NCBI RefSeq assembly: GCF_902706095.1
Contig: NZ_CACSJP010000011.1
Location: 62,001 to 126,000 of the forward strand
DNA from: Rhizobium sp. 18065
Lineage (GTDB): Bacteria; Pseudomonadota; Alphaproteobacteria; Rhizobiales; Rhizobiaceae
Direction: 5' to 3'
DNA length: 64,000 nt
Of the stretch, positions 1-9,588 are shown in pieces. A program made the position numbers and the translations under genes. Numbering within the stretch: the stretch's first letter is position 1; each line of letters opens with the position of its first letter. Below the pieces are notes generated by a model. That model searched no databases, was not told the origin of the DNA, and saw only the letters and a program-made list of their open reading frames with translations.

Positions 1-2
1 GT

Positions 3-701
3 GTGACCGCCTTTGTCGAGAAGTATGGAATCGTCGATGACGCCGGAAAACCGCTCGCGCTCAATCTCTCCCGGCTGCGCAAGACCCAGAAAGCTGACTG
101 GTACAAGCGGACCGGAGGACAATTGGAGATCTTCGCCGTCGGCCACACGGTAGCGGTGGCGGCCAATCACTATGCCGACATCCCCGCCCTTCGGCATCTG
201 CATGAGCAGACGATAGTTGAGGCGCTGGCCGACGCGATGGCGCCGGCTCTGCAACCTCGGATCCTTTTGCCTGCGGATGAAGCCCGGCTACGAGCCTCAG
301 CCGACGTGACCGGGCTGCCGGTGACGCCTGAAAAGATCGGCCTGCTCCTCGGTGGAGAGCAGGATCTTTGGCTCGCGGCATGCGGCAACTTCCGAGCCAG
401 CCCTTTCGGTCGGGAAGGCGAAGCATGTCCGACGCCGTTCTGGGGATGCCTGGAATGCTCCAACGCGGTCATCACCGCACGAAAACTGCCGGCCCTGATT
501 GCGTTCCAAACGTTCATGGACGAGCAGCGGAAGGCGTTACCGCTGAACGACTGGGACGACAAATTCGATCAGCCCTATCGCAGGATCACGGAGCAGATCC
601 TCCCCATGTTCCCGCCCTCCGTTGTCGGAAACGCAAGAATTGAGGCGGCAGAAGCCTCGGCGCCGCTGCTCTATCTTCCGCCAGAGGCCTACGGCTCATG
701 A
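3..701 (+). CDS. Tyrosine recombinase, first gene of a recombinase trio (5' partial)
   Basis: This is the C-terminal part of a site-specific recombinase whose beginning lies before the window; the frame is open at the left edge. Residues about 22-60 look like the catalytic core: an Arg-rich helix ('NLSRLRKTQ'), then 'VGHTVAVAANHY', giving the His and the likely nucleophilic Tyr of the tyrosine recombinase fold. Further on is a Cys cluster 'CPTPFWGCLEC', a zinc-ribbon-like tail seen in large integrases of gene-trio elements. Its stop overlaps the next start (ATGA), so the two are translationally coupled. The arrangement resembles tnpA of Tn554-type elements. Family assignment is by motif and context; which element it belongs to is not resolved. 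Confidence 0.72.
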   Translation: MTAFVEKYGIVDDAGKPLALNLSRLRKTQKADWYKRTGGQLEIFAVGHTVAVAANHYADIPALRHLHEQTIVEALADAMAPALQPRILLPADEARLRASADVTGLPVTPEKIGLLLGGEQDLWLAACGNFRASPFGREGEACPTPFWGCLECSNAVITARKLPALIAFQTFMDEQRKALPLNDWDDKFDQPYRRITEQILPMFPPSVVGNARIEAAEASAPLLYLPPEAYGS

Positions 702-2842
702 CGGCTGCTCCTCATTTGAGTGATCAGCTTACCGCCTCGCGCATCAGGGCCGATGACGACATCGTTCTGGCGTCGATGCCTCTCAGGGATGGAACGGACC
801 GAGCGACGCTCTCGCGGTTCGCCGACGATGTCTGGGATATGGCACCGGCGATGTTTAACATGGCCCGAAAGGCCTTTCGAACGGTCGACTTCAGCGTGAT
901 CCCCTATGCCGCCGAGCGGTTGCTGGCCAAGGAATACATCTATGCCTGGATGAATGAACGGTTCGCCGACGGTGAGCCGCGGCTGAGGCCCGTGTCGGGC
1001 CATAGCGCGCTCGCCACGCTGCGCCGCTTCCTGGACTTCGTTCGCTCGCGGATCGGCAGGTTCGATCTGGCAGCGGTCGATCAGGATCTTATCGATGCGT
1101 ACGCGGCCCACCACCGGGCACGCCCAATCACACCCGGACGGGTGGGCGTGTGCCTCCGACCCATCGTCCAGCTTCATCGCCTGGGGCCCAATCTGACGTG
1201 TGGCGGCCTCACCTTCGCGCCATGGCGCGGCCGGCCGGTTTATCGGGCAACCGGCCAGGGCACACGCAGTTCGGAAAATCGGACCGAGCGCATCCCGGAG
1301 GCTGTAATCGGCCCGATGCTGCGTTGGTCTCTCAAATATATAGAGCACTTTGCCGAGGATATTTTGGCTGCGCGAGATGAAGAGGATGCGCTGAACGCCC
1401 GCTTCGCGGCTCGTTCGCGCCGCCGCCACACGCGGCCCGCAATCGTGCTCGAATCCTGGATAGAAAAGCGTCGCCGTGAAGAACGAGGTATCCCCGTCTG
1501 GGAAAAGCCTCTTTCGATCGGAGGGGTGACCGGCAGGCTGTCACGGGATGGCAGGTTCGATGGCAATGTCATTAATCTGAAGTTCGTGACCATGCAGTGC
1601 GGGCTGCATCTAACGACGGTCTTTAAAGACCCGGCTTTGTTGTCGATGATTCACGGTGCTGCTGATGAACTTGGATTCGAGGTCGGCGGAATGGACACGC
1701 CAATCTGCCCCGACCCCGACACTGGCCAGCCTTGGCGCGAGCGCTTCGATGCCATCAGCCTGGCACGGGAAGAAAGGCATCTGCAGACGGCCGCCTACAT
1801 CGTATGTAGCTATCTGACGGGAATGCGCGACGGCGAGGTGCAGTCGCTGCAAGCCGGTTGCCTGAAACGCAGTCTCGGCCGGGATGGCCAAACAGAACGG
1901 CTGGCGATCGAGGGCGTGACCTGGAAGGACCGCGGGGCTCGCGGCGAGCAGGTTGATTGGATCACCGTCGAACCCGCCGTCCAGGCAATAAGGGTTGCCG
2001 AGCGTCTCTCGGAACGGGTCCGACGGAACGCGGGCACCGAGCGGCTATGGCTTGCCCTTGATGACCGCGAGACGAACAATGCCGAGACGCCGATCCTGAT
2101 TGCCAGGAAGATCAACCGATTCCGCGAACACCTCGATGAACGATATGGCGCAGACGATAATCCTTTGATTCCCCGAATGGGAGGAGACGTCTGGCGCTTC
2201 AACACCCGTCAGTTCAGACGAACACTGGCCTGGTACATCGCAAACCGGCCCTTCGGGGTCGTAGCCGGCAAGATCCAGTATAAGCATGCTTCCGTAGCCA
2301 TGTTCGGCGGCTATGCCGGCTCGTCCGCATCCGGCTTCAGGCAGGAGGTCGAGCAGGAGCTGGCGCTCGGGCAACTCGATGACATCATCAACTACTTCGG
2401 AAACCATCGGCGCGGTCACGGTCCAGGGGGACCGGCCGGCAAGCGTGTCGGGGCCGAACTGGAAAGGGTCGGTCGCGAACTCGGCCCGCTTCCGGGACAA
2501 GTGGCCGATCGGAAGCGCCTAAAGGCGATGTTGGCACATTTGGCGCGCACACTGCATGTCGGATATCTGAACGATTGCTTCTTCGACCCGCTGACCGCAC
2601 TCTGCCTCCGGGAAGCCGAGAAACCTTCAGCCTCGGCGCCCGTCCTGTCGCGATGCGCTCCCGACCGATGCCCCAATGCCTGCCTTGTCGAGCGGCATCT
2701 GCCGCCCTGGGAAACCTCGATTGCACAGACGGAGGAACTTCTCGCCGATAAGCGTCTCTCTCCGCTGCAACGCGAGGCTCTGCGATCGGATAACAAGCGA
2801 AAGCGAAAGCTTATCGCGCCGCTGAAGGTACGCACATCATGA
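698..2842 (+). CDS. Large tyrosine recombinase/integrase (TnpB-like)
   Basis: A 714-residue site-specific recombinase that would cut and rejoin DNA through a covalent 3'-phosphotyrosine. The first catalytic Arg is visible in 'TGMRDGEVQSL' (about residue 375), the second Arg region in 'TRQFRRTLAWY' (about 505), and the His/Tyr end in 'QYKHASVAMFGGYAG' (about 528-542). It is long for a tyrosine recombinase (usual 300-450), as TnpB of Tn554-like trios is. It starts inside the stop of the preceding gene and its own stop overlaps the next start, both by ATGA, so the three genes form one tightly coupled operon. I infer an integrative element whose recombinases lie at its right end; no terminal repeat was identified. 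Confidence 0.85.
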   Translation: MTAAPHLSDQLTASRIRADDDIVLASMPLRDGTDRATLSRFADDVWDMAPAMFNMARKAFRTVDFSVIPYAAERLLAKEYIYAWMNERFADGEPRLRPVSGHSALATLRRFLDFVRSRIGRFDLAAVDQDLIDAYAAHHRARPITPGRVGVCLRPIVQLHRLGPNLTCGGLTFAPWRGRPVYRATGQGTRSSENRTERIPEAVIGPMLRWSLKYIEHFAEDILAARDEEDALNARFAARSRRRHTRPAIVLESWIEKRRREERGIPVWEKPLSIGGVTGRLSRDGRFDGNVINLKFVTMQCGLHLTTVFKDPALLSMIHGAADELGFEVGGMDTPICPDPDTGQPWRERFDAISLAREERHLQTAAYIVCSYLTGMRDGEVQSLQAGCLKRSLGRDGQTERLAIEGVTWKDRGARGEQVDWITVEPAVQAIRVAERLSERVRRNAGTERLWLALDDRETNNAETPILIARKINRFREHLDERYGADDNPLIPRMGGDVWRFNTRQFRRTLAWYIANRPFGVVAGKIQYKHASVAMFGGYAGSSASGFRQEVEQELALGQLDDIINYFGNHRRGHGPGGPAGKRVGAELERVGRELGPLPGQVADRKRLKAMLAHLARTLHVGYLNDCFFDPLTALCLREAEKPSASAPVLSRCAPDRCPNACLVERHLPPWETSIAQTEELLADKRLSPLQREALRSDNKRKRKLIAPLKVRTS

Positions 2843-3222
2843 AGCCGGTCAGCGCAGCCACCGAACAAGCCCTTAGCGAGGCGATGGCACGTCTGTTTGA
2901 TGGATGTCCTCGCGTGACCGATGGCAGGCTGACGGTCGTCAATCTCGCCGTCGAGGCAGGCGTCAGTCGCGCAACCGCGAACCGCGCCTTGAAAGTCCTG
3001 GCGGTCTTTCGAAAGGCGGTTATCGAATCCCGAGTGCGGCGTGATGCCGAAGACCAGCCGGTAGGAGCCTCCAGAGCCGAACAAGAGCTTCGCGCCGTCA
3101 ACGACATCCTTGCCCAACATCATCAAGTACGTGCGCTATCCGAGCTCATGGAGCAACGGCATTACGGCTACAACGCGAAATTATCCCGATCGCGAGTCGA
3201 AAACGCCCGTGAGACAGATTGA
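2839..3222 (+). CDS. Small HTH/coiled-coil accessory protein of the recombinase trio (TnpC-like)
   Basis: A 127-residue protein. Residues about 30-55 ('VEAGVSRATANRALKVL') look like a helix-turn-helix, followed by a charged helical stretch (about 75-105) compatible with a coiled coil. Its size, place and ATGA overlap with the 714-aa recombinase match the third gene of Tn554-like tnpABC modules, whose product influences recombination frequency and orientation. I infer an accessory DNA-binding partner of the recombinases; there is no catalytic motif. It could alternatively be a transcriptional regulator of the element. Confidence 0.6.
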   Translation: MKPVSAATEQALSEAMARLFDGCPRVTDGRLTVVNLAVEAGVSRATANRALKVLAVFRKAVIESRVRRDAEDQPVGASRAEQELRAVNDILAQHHQVRALSELMEQRHYGYNAKLSRSRVENARETD

Positions 3223-4192
3223 CTGTTTAGATAAACGCCGAATTCCCCGCCCGATCGGAAAAGCGTGACTGGAACCATAAGGGTGCGGGCCAGTGCGAAA
3301 GCGTGAGACTGTGCGAGGGCAAGATCCTGTGCCATATGAGAAACCTCCGTCCGGAGCGGGCCGATCCCGCTCGATGGCTCCTCAGAGGACCAGGACAGGG
3401 CGCGATCACCGCGCGGGCGAAGACAAGCGGCGGCAGCTTGCTAGCCGACCCCGATAGTGGGTTGATCGACGGAGATCCGGGCATGGTCCAGGAAGCCATC
3501 AATAGAGAGCGGGATTGGCTTGCTTCGACTGCATTGAGGTGTCCGGCACAGATCATCCACGGAAACTGCCCAGCATTTTTTGCCAAGCATCTGTTTCTTC
3601 AGTCTCGAGATGAGCGGGAGTGGTCCTTCCTGACCAGACGGCAACTCTTGAGGACATCGAAGTCCACCGCGGCACGCAGTTTATAGGCGCGATTTCATTG
3701 GCGACCAAGTCGCTGGCTAGATGTCGACACTGAGTCCGGGTAAGAAGTTTTATGTATATAATATATAAATATCAGTTACTTAGCAAACTCGCATAACATA
3801 TATTATGGAACTCCCGCGTGTCCTATTCCGGTTTCCAACTTCGGTTTTCCCTGTCGTTGCTGCCCTGATGCACGATGGGCGAAACGATACTCCGCAACTG
3901 CTTGCAATGGAGGCAGAACCGTCAGCACGTTCCTTCGGCGAGCCGTTTGTATCGAACAGCAGAGAATTACGGCTGCATATCTGCCCTGGAGGCTGCAACA
4001 GAGGCCGATCCCCTACCTTGTTCAGGGATCGTCCCGGTTGTAGCGGTTTTTCTCCACCTGACGCGTCAATACTACGGCAAGTGCGCCCGCAACCTCGACA
4101 ATAGTTTTTGAAGGGTAAACGTTTCCCATGAATTTTTCAGTAATGTTTTCATACTACATTTGCCCAAACGCAATTGGGTAACGGCGGCGTAG
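3223..4192. other. 970-bp region without a convincing gene
   Basis: Several short open frames occur on both strands, but none shows a recognisable domain or a good ribosome-binding site. The segment about 3745-3805 is conspicuously AT-rich and may hold a promoter or the edge of the recombinase-bearing element. I could not find an obvious direct repeat marking an attachment site. Confidence 0.4.
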
Positions 4193-5455
4193 ATGATAAC
4201 CTCTGGTTCTGAAGATCACTACAAGCGTGAATTGCGTCGTCCTTTTTGGAAATTACGTTTCACTCCCCCTCTTGAGGCGGAGTTTATCGCTGCCGCGGCA
4301 GATCGGCGGCTCAAGCACAACATGATATGTGTTGCAGCACTTATTGTGCTCTATGATATTGCCCTCATACCCGACTGGCTTCAGTCGCCTGAGACATTTG
4401 CTGCCAATGCCGTCTTGCGACTGACTATCTTCACCCCATTTTGCTTGGTATGTCTCGCCATTCTTAAACGAGGCGCACCACCGCTATTACAGGAGATCTT
4501 GTTAGGTCTCATTCTTGTGATGACGGTGCTTTTCGAAACGAGTCGCCTCGTCCAATCAGACTTTGATGCTGATGCCGCCATATACCAGCTGGGAGGCGGG
4601 CTTTGCTGCATGATGTTCGCAGCTGTTGTGATGAAGGCCAGATTTTCAACTACGTTGGTCGTTCTTCTGCTGATGTTTGTCTTGAAGGCAAATTTCATCT
4701 GGGTTGCGCCAGGCTCTATCGGAGCGGCTGGTCGAGCGATCATGATGCATGCTTTCGCAAGTGCTGTCATGATGCTCTTGCTTGCGGCCTTCCTCCTAGA
4801 GCGGGCCGAACGCGTGGGTTTCATCCAAGGGCTCAGAGCGAGCTTGCTGAACAGGGAGCTGGAAAAAGCCGCCAGCACAGATGGACTGACGGGGCTAGGA
4901 AACCGCCGATATCTGAGTGAGGTCACCAATAGTCTCTGGACCGATCAAGAGGGGCCAAACCTCGTATCCGTCGTACTGATCGATATCGACCATTTCAAAC
5001 TTTTCAACGACCATTACGGCCATGTCGGTGGTGACGTCTGCCTGAGACGCGTTTCAGAATGCGTCAAAGCTGCGGCGACGCGACCCGATCAGATGGCCTT
5101 TCGTTATGGTGGCGAGGAGCTGCTATTGGTTCTGCCCGATACTGTGGAAGCCGATGCACGGGTATGCGCTGAACGGGTCAGGGAGCTGCTATCTCATGAG
5201 GCCATTCCACATCTAGGTCTGAACAGCGACGCATTGGTGACAATAAGTATCGGCATTGCGACTGCCGACCGTCGCGCGACGTCGTTGACGGATCTTATCG
5301 CCACGGCCGACAACGCGCTCTACAACGCAAAGCGCGCCGGCCGCGACCGCGTCTGGCCGCCGAGGAGGGAGACAGTTGAAAATGGTAGCGAAGCACTACC
5401 AGCCAAGCCGCAGATTTCATCAAAACCGCGAACGGTAAAAACGGGAACCCGTTGA
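4193..5455 (+). CDS. Membrane-bound diguanylate cyclase (GGDEF)
   Basis: This protein would make c-di-GMP from two GTP at the inner membrane. Residues about 42-205 form five to six hydrophobic segments, an unnamed membrane sensor module; residues about 230-395 are a GGDEF domain with 'DGLTGLGNRRYL', 'IDIDHFKLFND' and the active-site variant 'RYGGEEL', which is catalytically competent in this family. The inhibitory site that is normally RxxD five residues upstream reads RPDQ, so product inhibition may be weakened. The start ATG has only a poor Shine-Dalgarno. The next gene (YoaK-like) begins near its stop, suggesting co-transcription. Confidence 0.9.
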   Translation: MITSGSEDHYKRELRRPFWKLRFTPPLEAEFIAAAADRRLKHNMICVAALIVLYDIALIPDWLQSPETFAANAVLRLTIFTPFCLVCLAILKRGAPPLLQEILLGLILVMTVLFETSRLVQSDFDADAAIYQLGGGLCCMMFAAVVMKARFSTTLVVLLLMFVLKANFIWVAPGSIGAAGRAIMMHAFASAVMMLLLAAFLLERAERVGFIQGLRASLLNRELEKAASTDGLTGLGNRRYLSEVTNSLWTDQEGPNLVSVVLIDIDHFKLFNDHYGHVGGDVCLRRVSECVKAAATRPDQMAFRYGGEELLLVLPDTVEADARVCAERVRELLSHEAIPHLGLNSDALVTISIGIATADRRATSLTDLIATADNALYNAKRAGRDRVWPPRRETVENGSEALPAKPQISSKPRTVKTGTR

Positions 5456-5481
5456 AACTGCTTTGGAGCTGTAAGAATGTC

Positions 5482-6192
5482 ATGTTGATCCGACAGGGAG
5501 CCAATCGTGATGAATTGGCCGACAGGCATTTGGCAACCTCGCTCGCAGCCGTCGCAGGGGCTTTGAACGCTGCCGCGTTTTATGCTGTCGGATTTTTCTC
5601 GGCCAATATGACAGGCAATGTCTCGTTGCTTTCGGACCACGTCGCGATCGGCGATTGGTTAGGTGCCGTCTTGTATTTCGGTATCGTGCTCGCCTTCATT
5701 TTAGGCGCCGCTTCCTGCACGTTGATCCTGAGAGTTTGCCAGCGCCGGACGTTCCAAGGCTCGCACGCCTTTCTCGTACTCCTGGAGGCCATGCTGGTGT
5801 TGCCTTTGGCCTGGATAGACATGATGCCGGCAACCCAGACGCGCGTCGCAATTCTGGTCGGAGGCCTTGCATTCATTATGGGACTCCAAAACGCCATCGT
5901 GACCCATATATCAGAGGCGCGGGTGCGCACCACGCATGTATCGGGCATGGCGACCGATCTTGGCATGGAAATCGCGGTTGCCTTGGATGGCTTACGGAGA
6001 GGTCGACACGATCAAGATAACGGGAAGAACAGCCGCAAAATCCTACTGCACGGCAGTACGATGATCGCCTTTCTTGCAGGCGGTATTTTGGGCGTCGTGG
6101 TCTACCGTCACATCGGAGCGTTGCTGTTTGCGGTCGTCTCTATCATTTTGGTCGCGATCGCCACGAACGGATTGAGACGGCTTGCAAGATAA
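5482..6192 (+). CDS. YoaK/DUF1275 family membrane protein
   Basis: A 236-residue integral membrane protein with about six hydrophobic segments. It shows the family signature near the N-terminus ('NAAAFYAVGFFSANMTGN', a helix followed by TGN) and 'GLQNAIVTHISEARVRTTHVSG' in the middle. The function of this family is not established; transport has been suggested. An open frame extends upstream to a TTG at 5452 overlapping the cyclase stop, but the ATG used here gives the family-like N-terminus and has a GGAG about 14 bases upstream. It probably lies in one operon with the cyclase before it. Confidence 0.85.
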   Translation: MLIRQGANRDELADRHLATSLAAVAGALNAAAFYAVGFFSANMTGNVSLLSDHVAIGDWLGAVLYFGIVLAFILGAASCTLILRVCQRRTFQGSHAFLVLLEAMLVLPLAWIDMMPATQTRVAILVGGLAFIMGLQNAIVTHISEARVRTTHVSGMATDLGMEIAVALDGLRRGRHDQDNGKNSRKILLHGSTMIAFLAGGILGVVVYRHIGALLFAVVSIILVAIATNGLRRLAR

Positions 6193-6240
6193 CCGGACAA
6201 CCCTTGCCACAGTTAGCCGTAGCGTACGAGGCGCCTGAGG

Positions 6241-6648
6241 CTAGGCATCTTCTCCGGCGCGCGCTATCGCCACCACCAGAGACACGATTTTTTGCTTGAT
6301 CGGACCATCGACGCGTGCAAATGCGGTATTTAGCATCCGCCCCTCGATCGTCGTCAAAAAACCAACGAGCTCATCGCTGCCCGCTGGGACGGACGAAAGC
6401 GCATTCGGTTGGTCCGGCTGCACTGGAAAAAAATACGACACTGGAACGCCGAGGATTGTCGCAAGGTTCAACATCCGGCTGGCTCCGACACGATTGGTCC
6501 CTTTTTCATATTTCTGTATCTGTTGAAATGTGATGCCGAGACCCTGCCCCAATCTCTCCTGGCTCATTCCGATGGCGCGGCGGCGCAACCTGATCATTTC
6601 GCCGACGTGAATGTCGATCGGGCTCGCCCTTTTTACATTTTTGATCAA
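6241..6648 (-). CDS. XRE-family regulator, PraR-like
   Basis: A 135-residue transcriptional regulator. Residues about 12-70 are an XRE helix-turn-helix ('MSQERLGQGLGITFQQIQKYEKG'), followed by a helical C-terminal part. The N-terminal 'PIDIHVGEMIRLRRR' and 'GITFQQIQKYEKGTNRV' are typical of the rhizobial PraR/PhrR group, which controls biofilm and quorum-sensing genes. It is transcribed divergently from the small XRE gene on the other strand, with a strong palindrome between them that also contains promoter-like hexamers on this strand. A paralogue of the same type lies at 27880-28281. Target genes cannot be read from the sequence. Confidence 0.85.
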   Translation of the reverse strand: MIKNVKRASPIDIHVGEMIRLRRRAIGMSQERLGQGLGITFQQIQKYEKGTNRVGASRMLNLATILGVPVSYFFPVQPDQPNALSSVPAGSDELVGFLTTIEGRMLNTAFARVDGPIKQKIVSLVVAIARAGEDA

Positions 6649-6699
6649 CGTGTCCTCCGTCTCCGCTCATCCGTCTGAATGCAATCATTAATTGCTTCC

Positions 6700-6740
6700 G
6701 GCTTGTAGAGAATACTCCGTGGAAGTATACTCTACAAGCC
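6700..6740. promoter_or_regulatory. Operator palindrome with overlapping divergent promoters
   Basis: Two 17-base arms (6700-6716 and 6724-6740) are inverted complements with one mismatch, separated by 7 bases. On the plus strand TTGTAG (6703-6708) and TATACT (6726-6731) are spaced by 17 bases and form a good sigma-70 type promoter for the small XRE gene, with a leader of about 17 bases. The symmetry gives comparable hexamers on the minus strand for the PraR-like gene. A regulator bound here would cover both promoters; the small XRE product is the obvious candidate. Confidence 0.75.
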
Positions 6741-6754
6741 GCTCTTACTCTTGC

Positions 6755-6958
6755 ATGACGATAAGAGAGACATTTGCTCGAAACCTGAAAACGATGCGAA
6801 ATGCCAAGGGGCTATCTCAGGAAGAGCTGGCTCATCTGGCGAAGCTCGATCGCACCTACATCAGCTCGCTCGAGCGATGCATCTATAGCCCGACCATCGA
6901 TGTCGTCGACCAGATCGCCAACGTACTTGGGGCCACCGTTCCGGAAATGCTCACATAA
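6755..6958 (+). CDS. Small XRE regulator resembling restriction-modification controller proteins
   Basis: A 67-residue protein that is almost nothing but an XRE helix-turn-helix: 'LSQEELAHLAKLDRTYISSLERC' followed by a short tail ending 'VPEMLT'. Size and motif (LDRTYIS-x-LER) are those of controller (C) proteins and of free-standing rhizobial homologues. The ATG at 6755 is preferred over upstream TTG codons, because those would lie inside the promoter palindrome. No restriction or methyltransferase gene is nearby, so a C-protein role in restriction is not supported; autoregulation through the adjacent palindrome is likely. A second protein of this type is encoded at 39830-40099. Confidence 0.8.
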   Translation: MTIRETFARNLKTMRNAKGLSQEELAHLAKLDRTYISSLERCIYSPTIDVVDQIANVLGATVPEMLT

Positions 6959-7161
6959 GTCGCAAGGTGTTAAGTGCGGAATGCGTCGCCAACAGCTTTG
7001 GATTGTATGTACCGTGAGAACGCGAGAGCATCGAAATTCGGCAGATGATCTCGCCCGCATGGAGATCGTTGAGCGGGCTGGCAGTCGGCTGTAACGAAGG
7101 CTTGGCCAGCTGTGAGTTGCTGAGGAGTGCGATTGTTTGCTGCGTCTCCTGGTACAAAGCC

Positions 7162-9588
7162 TCAAGCGGCCGAACTACGCGATTGCTCCCAAGTCGCATC
7201 CGTTGAAGAGGTATCAGACGACTGTTTTACGTCGGCTGCAGCGGGACCCTGAATGAGCATTGTCGCAGCCTCATATGTCAACGGCCTGCTGTAGAGATAA
7301 CCTTGGCCCAGCCGACAACCCATTTCGAGCAAGGTCTGTTGCTGGGTAAAGCTTTCCACACCCTCCGCCGTCGTTTCGAGCTGAAGTGCGTCGGCCAGCT
7401 GGGTGATTGTCCTTAGGATCGACATTGCCGCGACATCTGGCTCATGGTCGATCGGCGTCACGAAAGAGCGATCGATTTTGAGCTTGGTGAAGGGAAATCT
7501 GCGCAAATAGGCCAGCGATGAATAGCCGGTACCGAAATCGTCCAAGGCGACCTTGATCTCCCGTTTGCGCAACGCCTGCAACAAGGGCAAGATGGCTGTG
7601 TCGTCCTGCATGATCGTCGATTCAGTCAATTCCACTTCCAGTCTGGAAGGTGCAACACCGGTCGCGGCAAGCGTTTCGTCGATCATCGACAAGACATCAG
7701 ATCGCTCGATCTGAACCCCCGAGAGGTTTACACCGATCATGAGGTGCTGTGGCCAAGTCACGGCGTCTCGACACGCCTGCTCCATGATCCAGGCGCCGAG
7801 CGGAACGATCAACCCGCTTTCCTCGGCGAGCGAAATGAATTCGACCGGTCCGACAAGCCCGGCCCCCGGTCGTTTCCATCGCACCAAGGCCTCAAATCCG
7901 TTGAGTTTGCCGTCTGTCAGGCGGATTTGCGGTTGGTACATGAGGAAAAAATCGTCGGTCCCGATGCTCATGCGCAAATCGTTCAGCATGTCGTTCTTGT
8001 ATTTTGCCCGCGCGCCCATCTCGGCCTGATAGCAACGAATCGTGTTGCGTCCGGCTTCCTTGGCCGCATAAAGCGCCATATCGCAGACCTGCATCAATCC
8101 CTGATCAGTATCAGCGTCAGTTGGCGAGAACCCGACACCGATACTCGCATAGATTTGCAGCACGTTGCCTTCATATGTCCAAGGTGCCGCCAACGCAGCG
8201 CGGCAGCGATCGCCGAACTCTTGTATTGCAACGGCATCCACATGGTCATGGACCAGCCAGGCGAATTCGTCGCCACCCAAACGGGCCAGCAGGCCTTGAC
8301 CCTGCGTGACAAGGCTCAGACGTTGGGCAACCATCTGAAGCACGGCGTCACCGGCAACATGCCCGAGCGTATCGTTGATGCCCTTGAAATTGTCGAGATC
8401 GAATAGAAAGAGCGTGCTCAGAGGCGCGGTCCCGTCATTTCTTGCGAACCTCTTCTTCAGATCAGCCTGGAAACGATATCGGTTGGCAAGGCCTGTAAGC
8501 GAGTCGACATTGCCAAGTCGCGTCATCTCGAGGTCATGAGTGCGAGCTTCGGTTATATCTGTGCCGAGACCGCGCCAACTGGCGATAAAGCCATTCTTGT
8601 CCAGCAACGGCTTGGCTTTGAGAGACCACCAACGAATCTCCTCGCCATGTTTCGACGATATGACGAAATCTGAAAAAACCTGACCCGCGTTCAGTATCTG
8701 ATCGAATCGTGACCGCTGATCATAGCATTCCTGTGTGATCAGGCTATTGCCACCGCAAAGCGCTGCCAAGAGCGTTTCGCCCTTGAGCTGTTTGTGCGAT
8801 TTTCCGACGATTTCCAAAAGCCGGGGAGATACGCGCAATATGCGTCCTTTCGCATCGATCTCGAACAGCCAATCGGAAGAATTTTTTTCAAAATCGTCGA
8901 GAAGAAGTCCGAGAATTTGCCGTTGCTTGTCGATCTCTATCTCCGCATGGACACCTGCCGCGAAATGGCGGGCATTGACCAGAATAGCCGTCGTCAGAAA
9001 GCCGACGAAGGCCGCAACCAGCGGCAACATCACCCAATATTGTGCGAAATGCTGAGTCGCTAGTGATAAAAGCACCATAGCGCTGAATGGAAAGACCCAC
9101 AGCATCGCCACGATCGGGATTGCCGAAAACAGCCAGGCGCCGCAAGCGACGGACGCGGCAAAGCATCCCAGTATGATTGCCCGGCCCGCACCATCGACCG
9201 TGTCGAAAAGATCCATCGAGAGAAGACCATAGGCAATCGAGCACAGACCGATTTCAATGGCGACGGTCGCGATCATTCGGCTCGAATAGCGCACCGGATA
9301 TCGCCCTGTTCTGTGCAACATGAATATCGTCAAATTGACGCTGGTCGCACTGACCAGAATGAACAGGCATACCATCACAAGGAGATTGTCGACGATCGGC
9401 CAGTTCAGGAACACAACCAGACCCGAGAGCGAGAAGGTCGCCGCCGCTGGCAGAGGGCTGATCTTGATGTAGTTCTCAAGTTGACGTTCACGGCAGATCG
9501 CCACAAGCGGCTTTGCCTCCTCCCCTTCTCCAAGACTGGCGCTCAGCTCGGCGGAGGAGAATTTGTTCGCAGGATCTTTGATATGCAT
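7162..9588 (-). CDS. Membrane PAS-GGDEF-EAL protein (c-di-GMP turnover)
   Basis: An 808-residue c-di-GMP enzyme. The N-terminal ~190 residues contain several membrane helices, a PAS region follows (about 215-330), then GGDEF with an intact 'ARLGGDEFAW' (about residue 438), then EAL with 'FEALVRWKRP' (about 566) and 'DDFGTGYSSLAYLRRF'. Both catalytic signatures are intact, so it could make or hydrolyse c-di-GMP; in proteins with this architecture the EAL activity often dominates. No RxxD inhibitory site stands before GGDEF. The gene is monocistronic, with about 200 empty bases after it. Confidence 0.93.
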   Translation of the reverse strand: MHIKDPANKFSSAELSASLGEGEEAKPLVAICRERQLENYIKISPLPAAATFSLSGLVVFLNWPIVDNLLVMVCLFILVSATSVNLTIFMLHRTGRYPVRYSSRMIATVAIEIGLCSIAYGLLSMDLFDTVDGAGRAIILGCFAASVACGAWLFSAIPIVAMLWVFPFSAMVLLSLATQHFAQYWVMLPLVAAFVGFLTTAILVNARHFAAGVHAEIEIDKQRQILGLLLDDFEKNSSDWLFEIDAKGRILRVSPRLLEIVGKSHKQLKGETLLAALCGGNSLITQECYDQRSRFDQILNAGQVFSDFVISSKHGEEIRWWSLKAKPLLDKNGFIASWRGLGTDITEARTHDLEMTRLGNVDSLTGLANRYRFQADLKKRFARNDGTAPLSTLFLFDLDNFKGINDTLGHVAGDAVLQMVAQRLSLVTQGQGLLARLGGDEFAWLVHDHVDAVAIQEFGDRCRAALAAPWTYEGNVLQIYASIGVGFSPTDADTDQGLMQVCDMALYAAKEAGRNTIRCYQAEMGARAKYKNDMLNDLRMSIGTDDFFLMYQPQIRLTDGKLNGFEALVRWKRPGAGLVGPVEFISLAEESGLIVPLGAWIMEQACRDAVTWPQHLMIGVNLSGVQIERSDVLSMIDETLAATGVAPSRLEVELTESTIMQDDTAILPLLQALRKREIKVALDDFGTGYSSLAYLRRFPFTKLKIDRSFVTPIDHEPDVAAMSILRTITQLADALQLETTAEGVESFTQQQTLLEMGCRLGQGYLYSRPLTYEAATMLIQGPAAADVKQSSDTSSTDATWEQSRSSAA

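Noticed and set aside
3303..3686. 127-codon frame after the recombinase trio
   Set aside because: No ribosome-binding site, no recognisable motif and no coupling to neighbours; kept only as part of the gene-free region.
6755..6958. Restriction-modification locus suggested by the controller-like protein
   Set aside because: No methyltransferase or endonuclease gene lies on either side; the neighbours are regulators and c-di-GMP enzymes.
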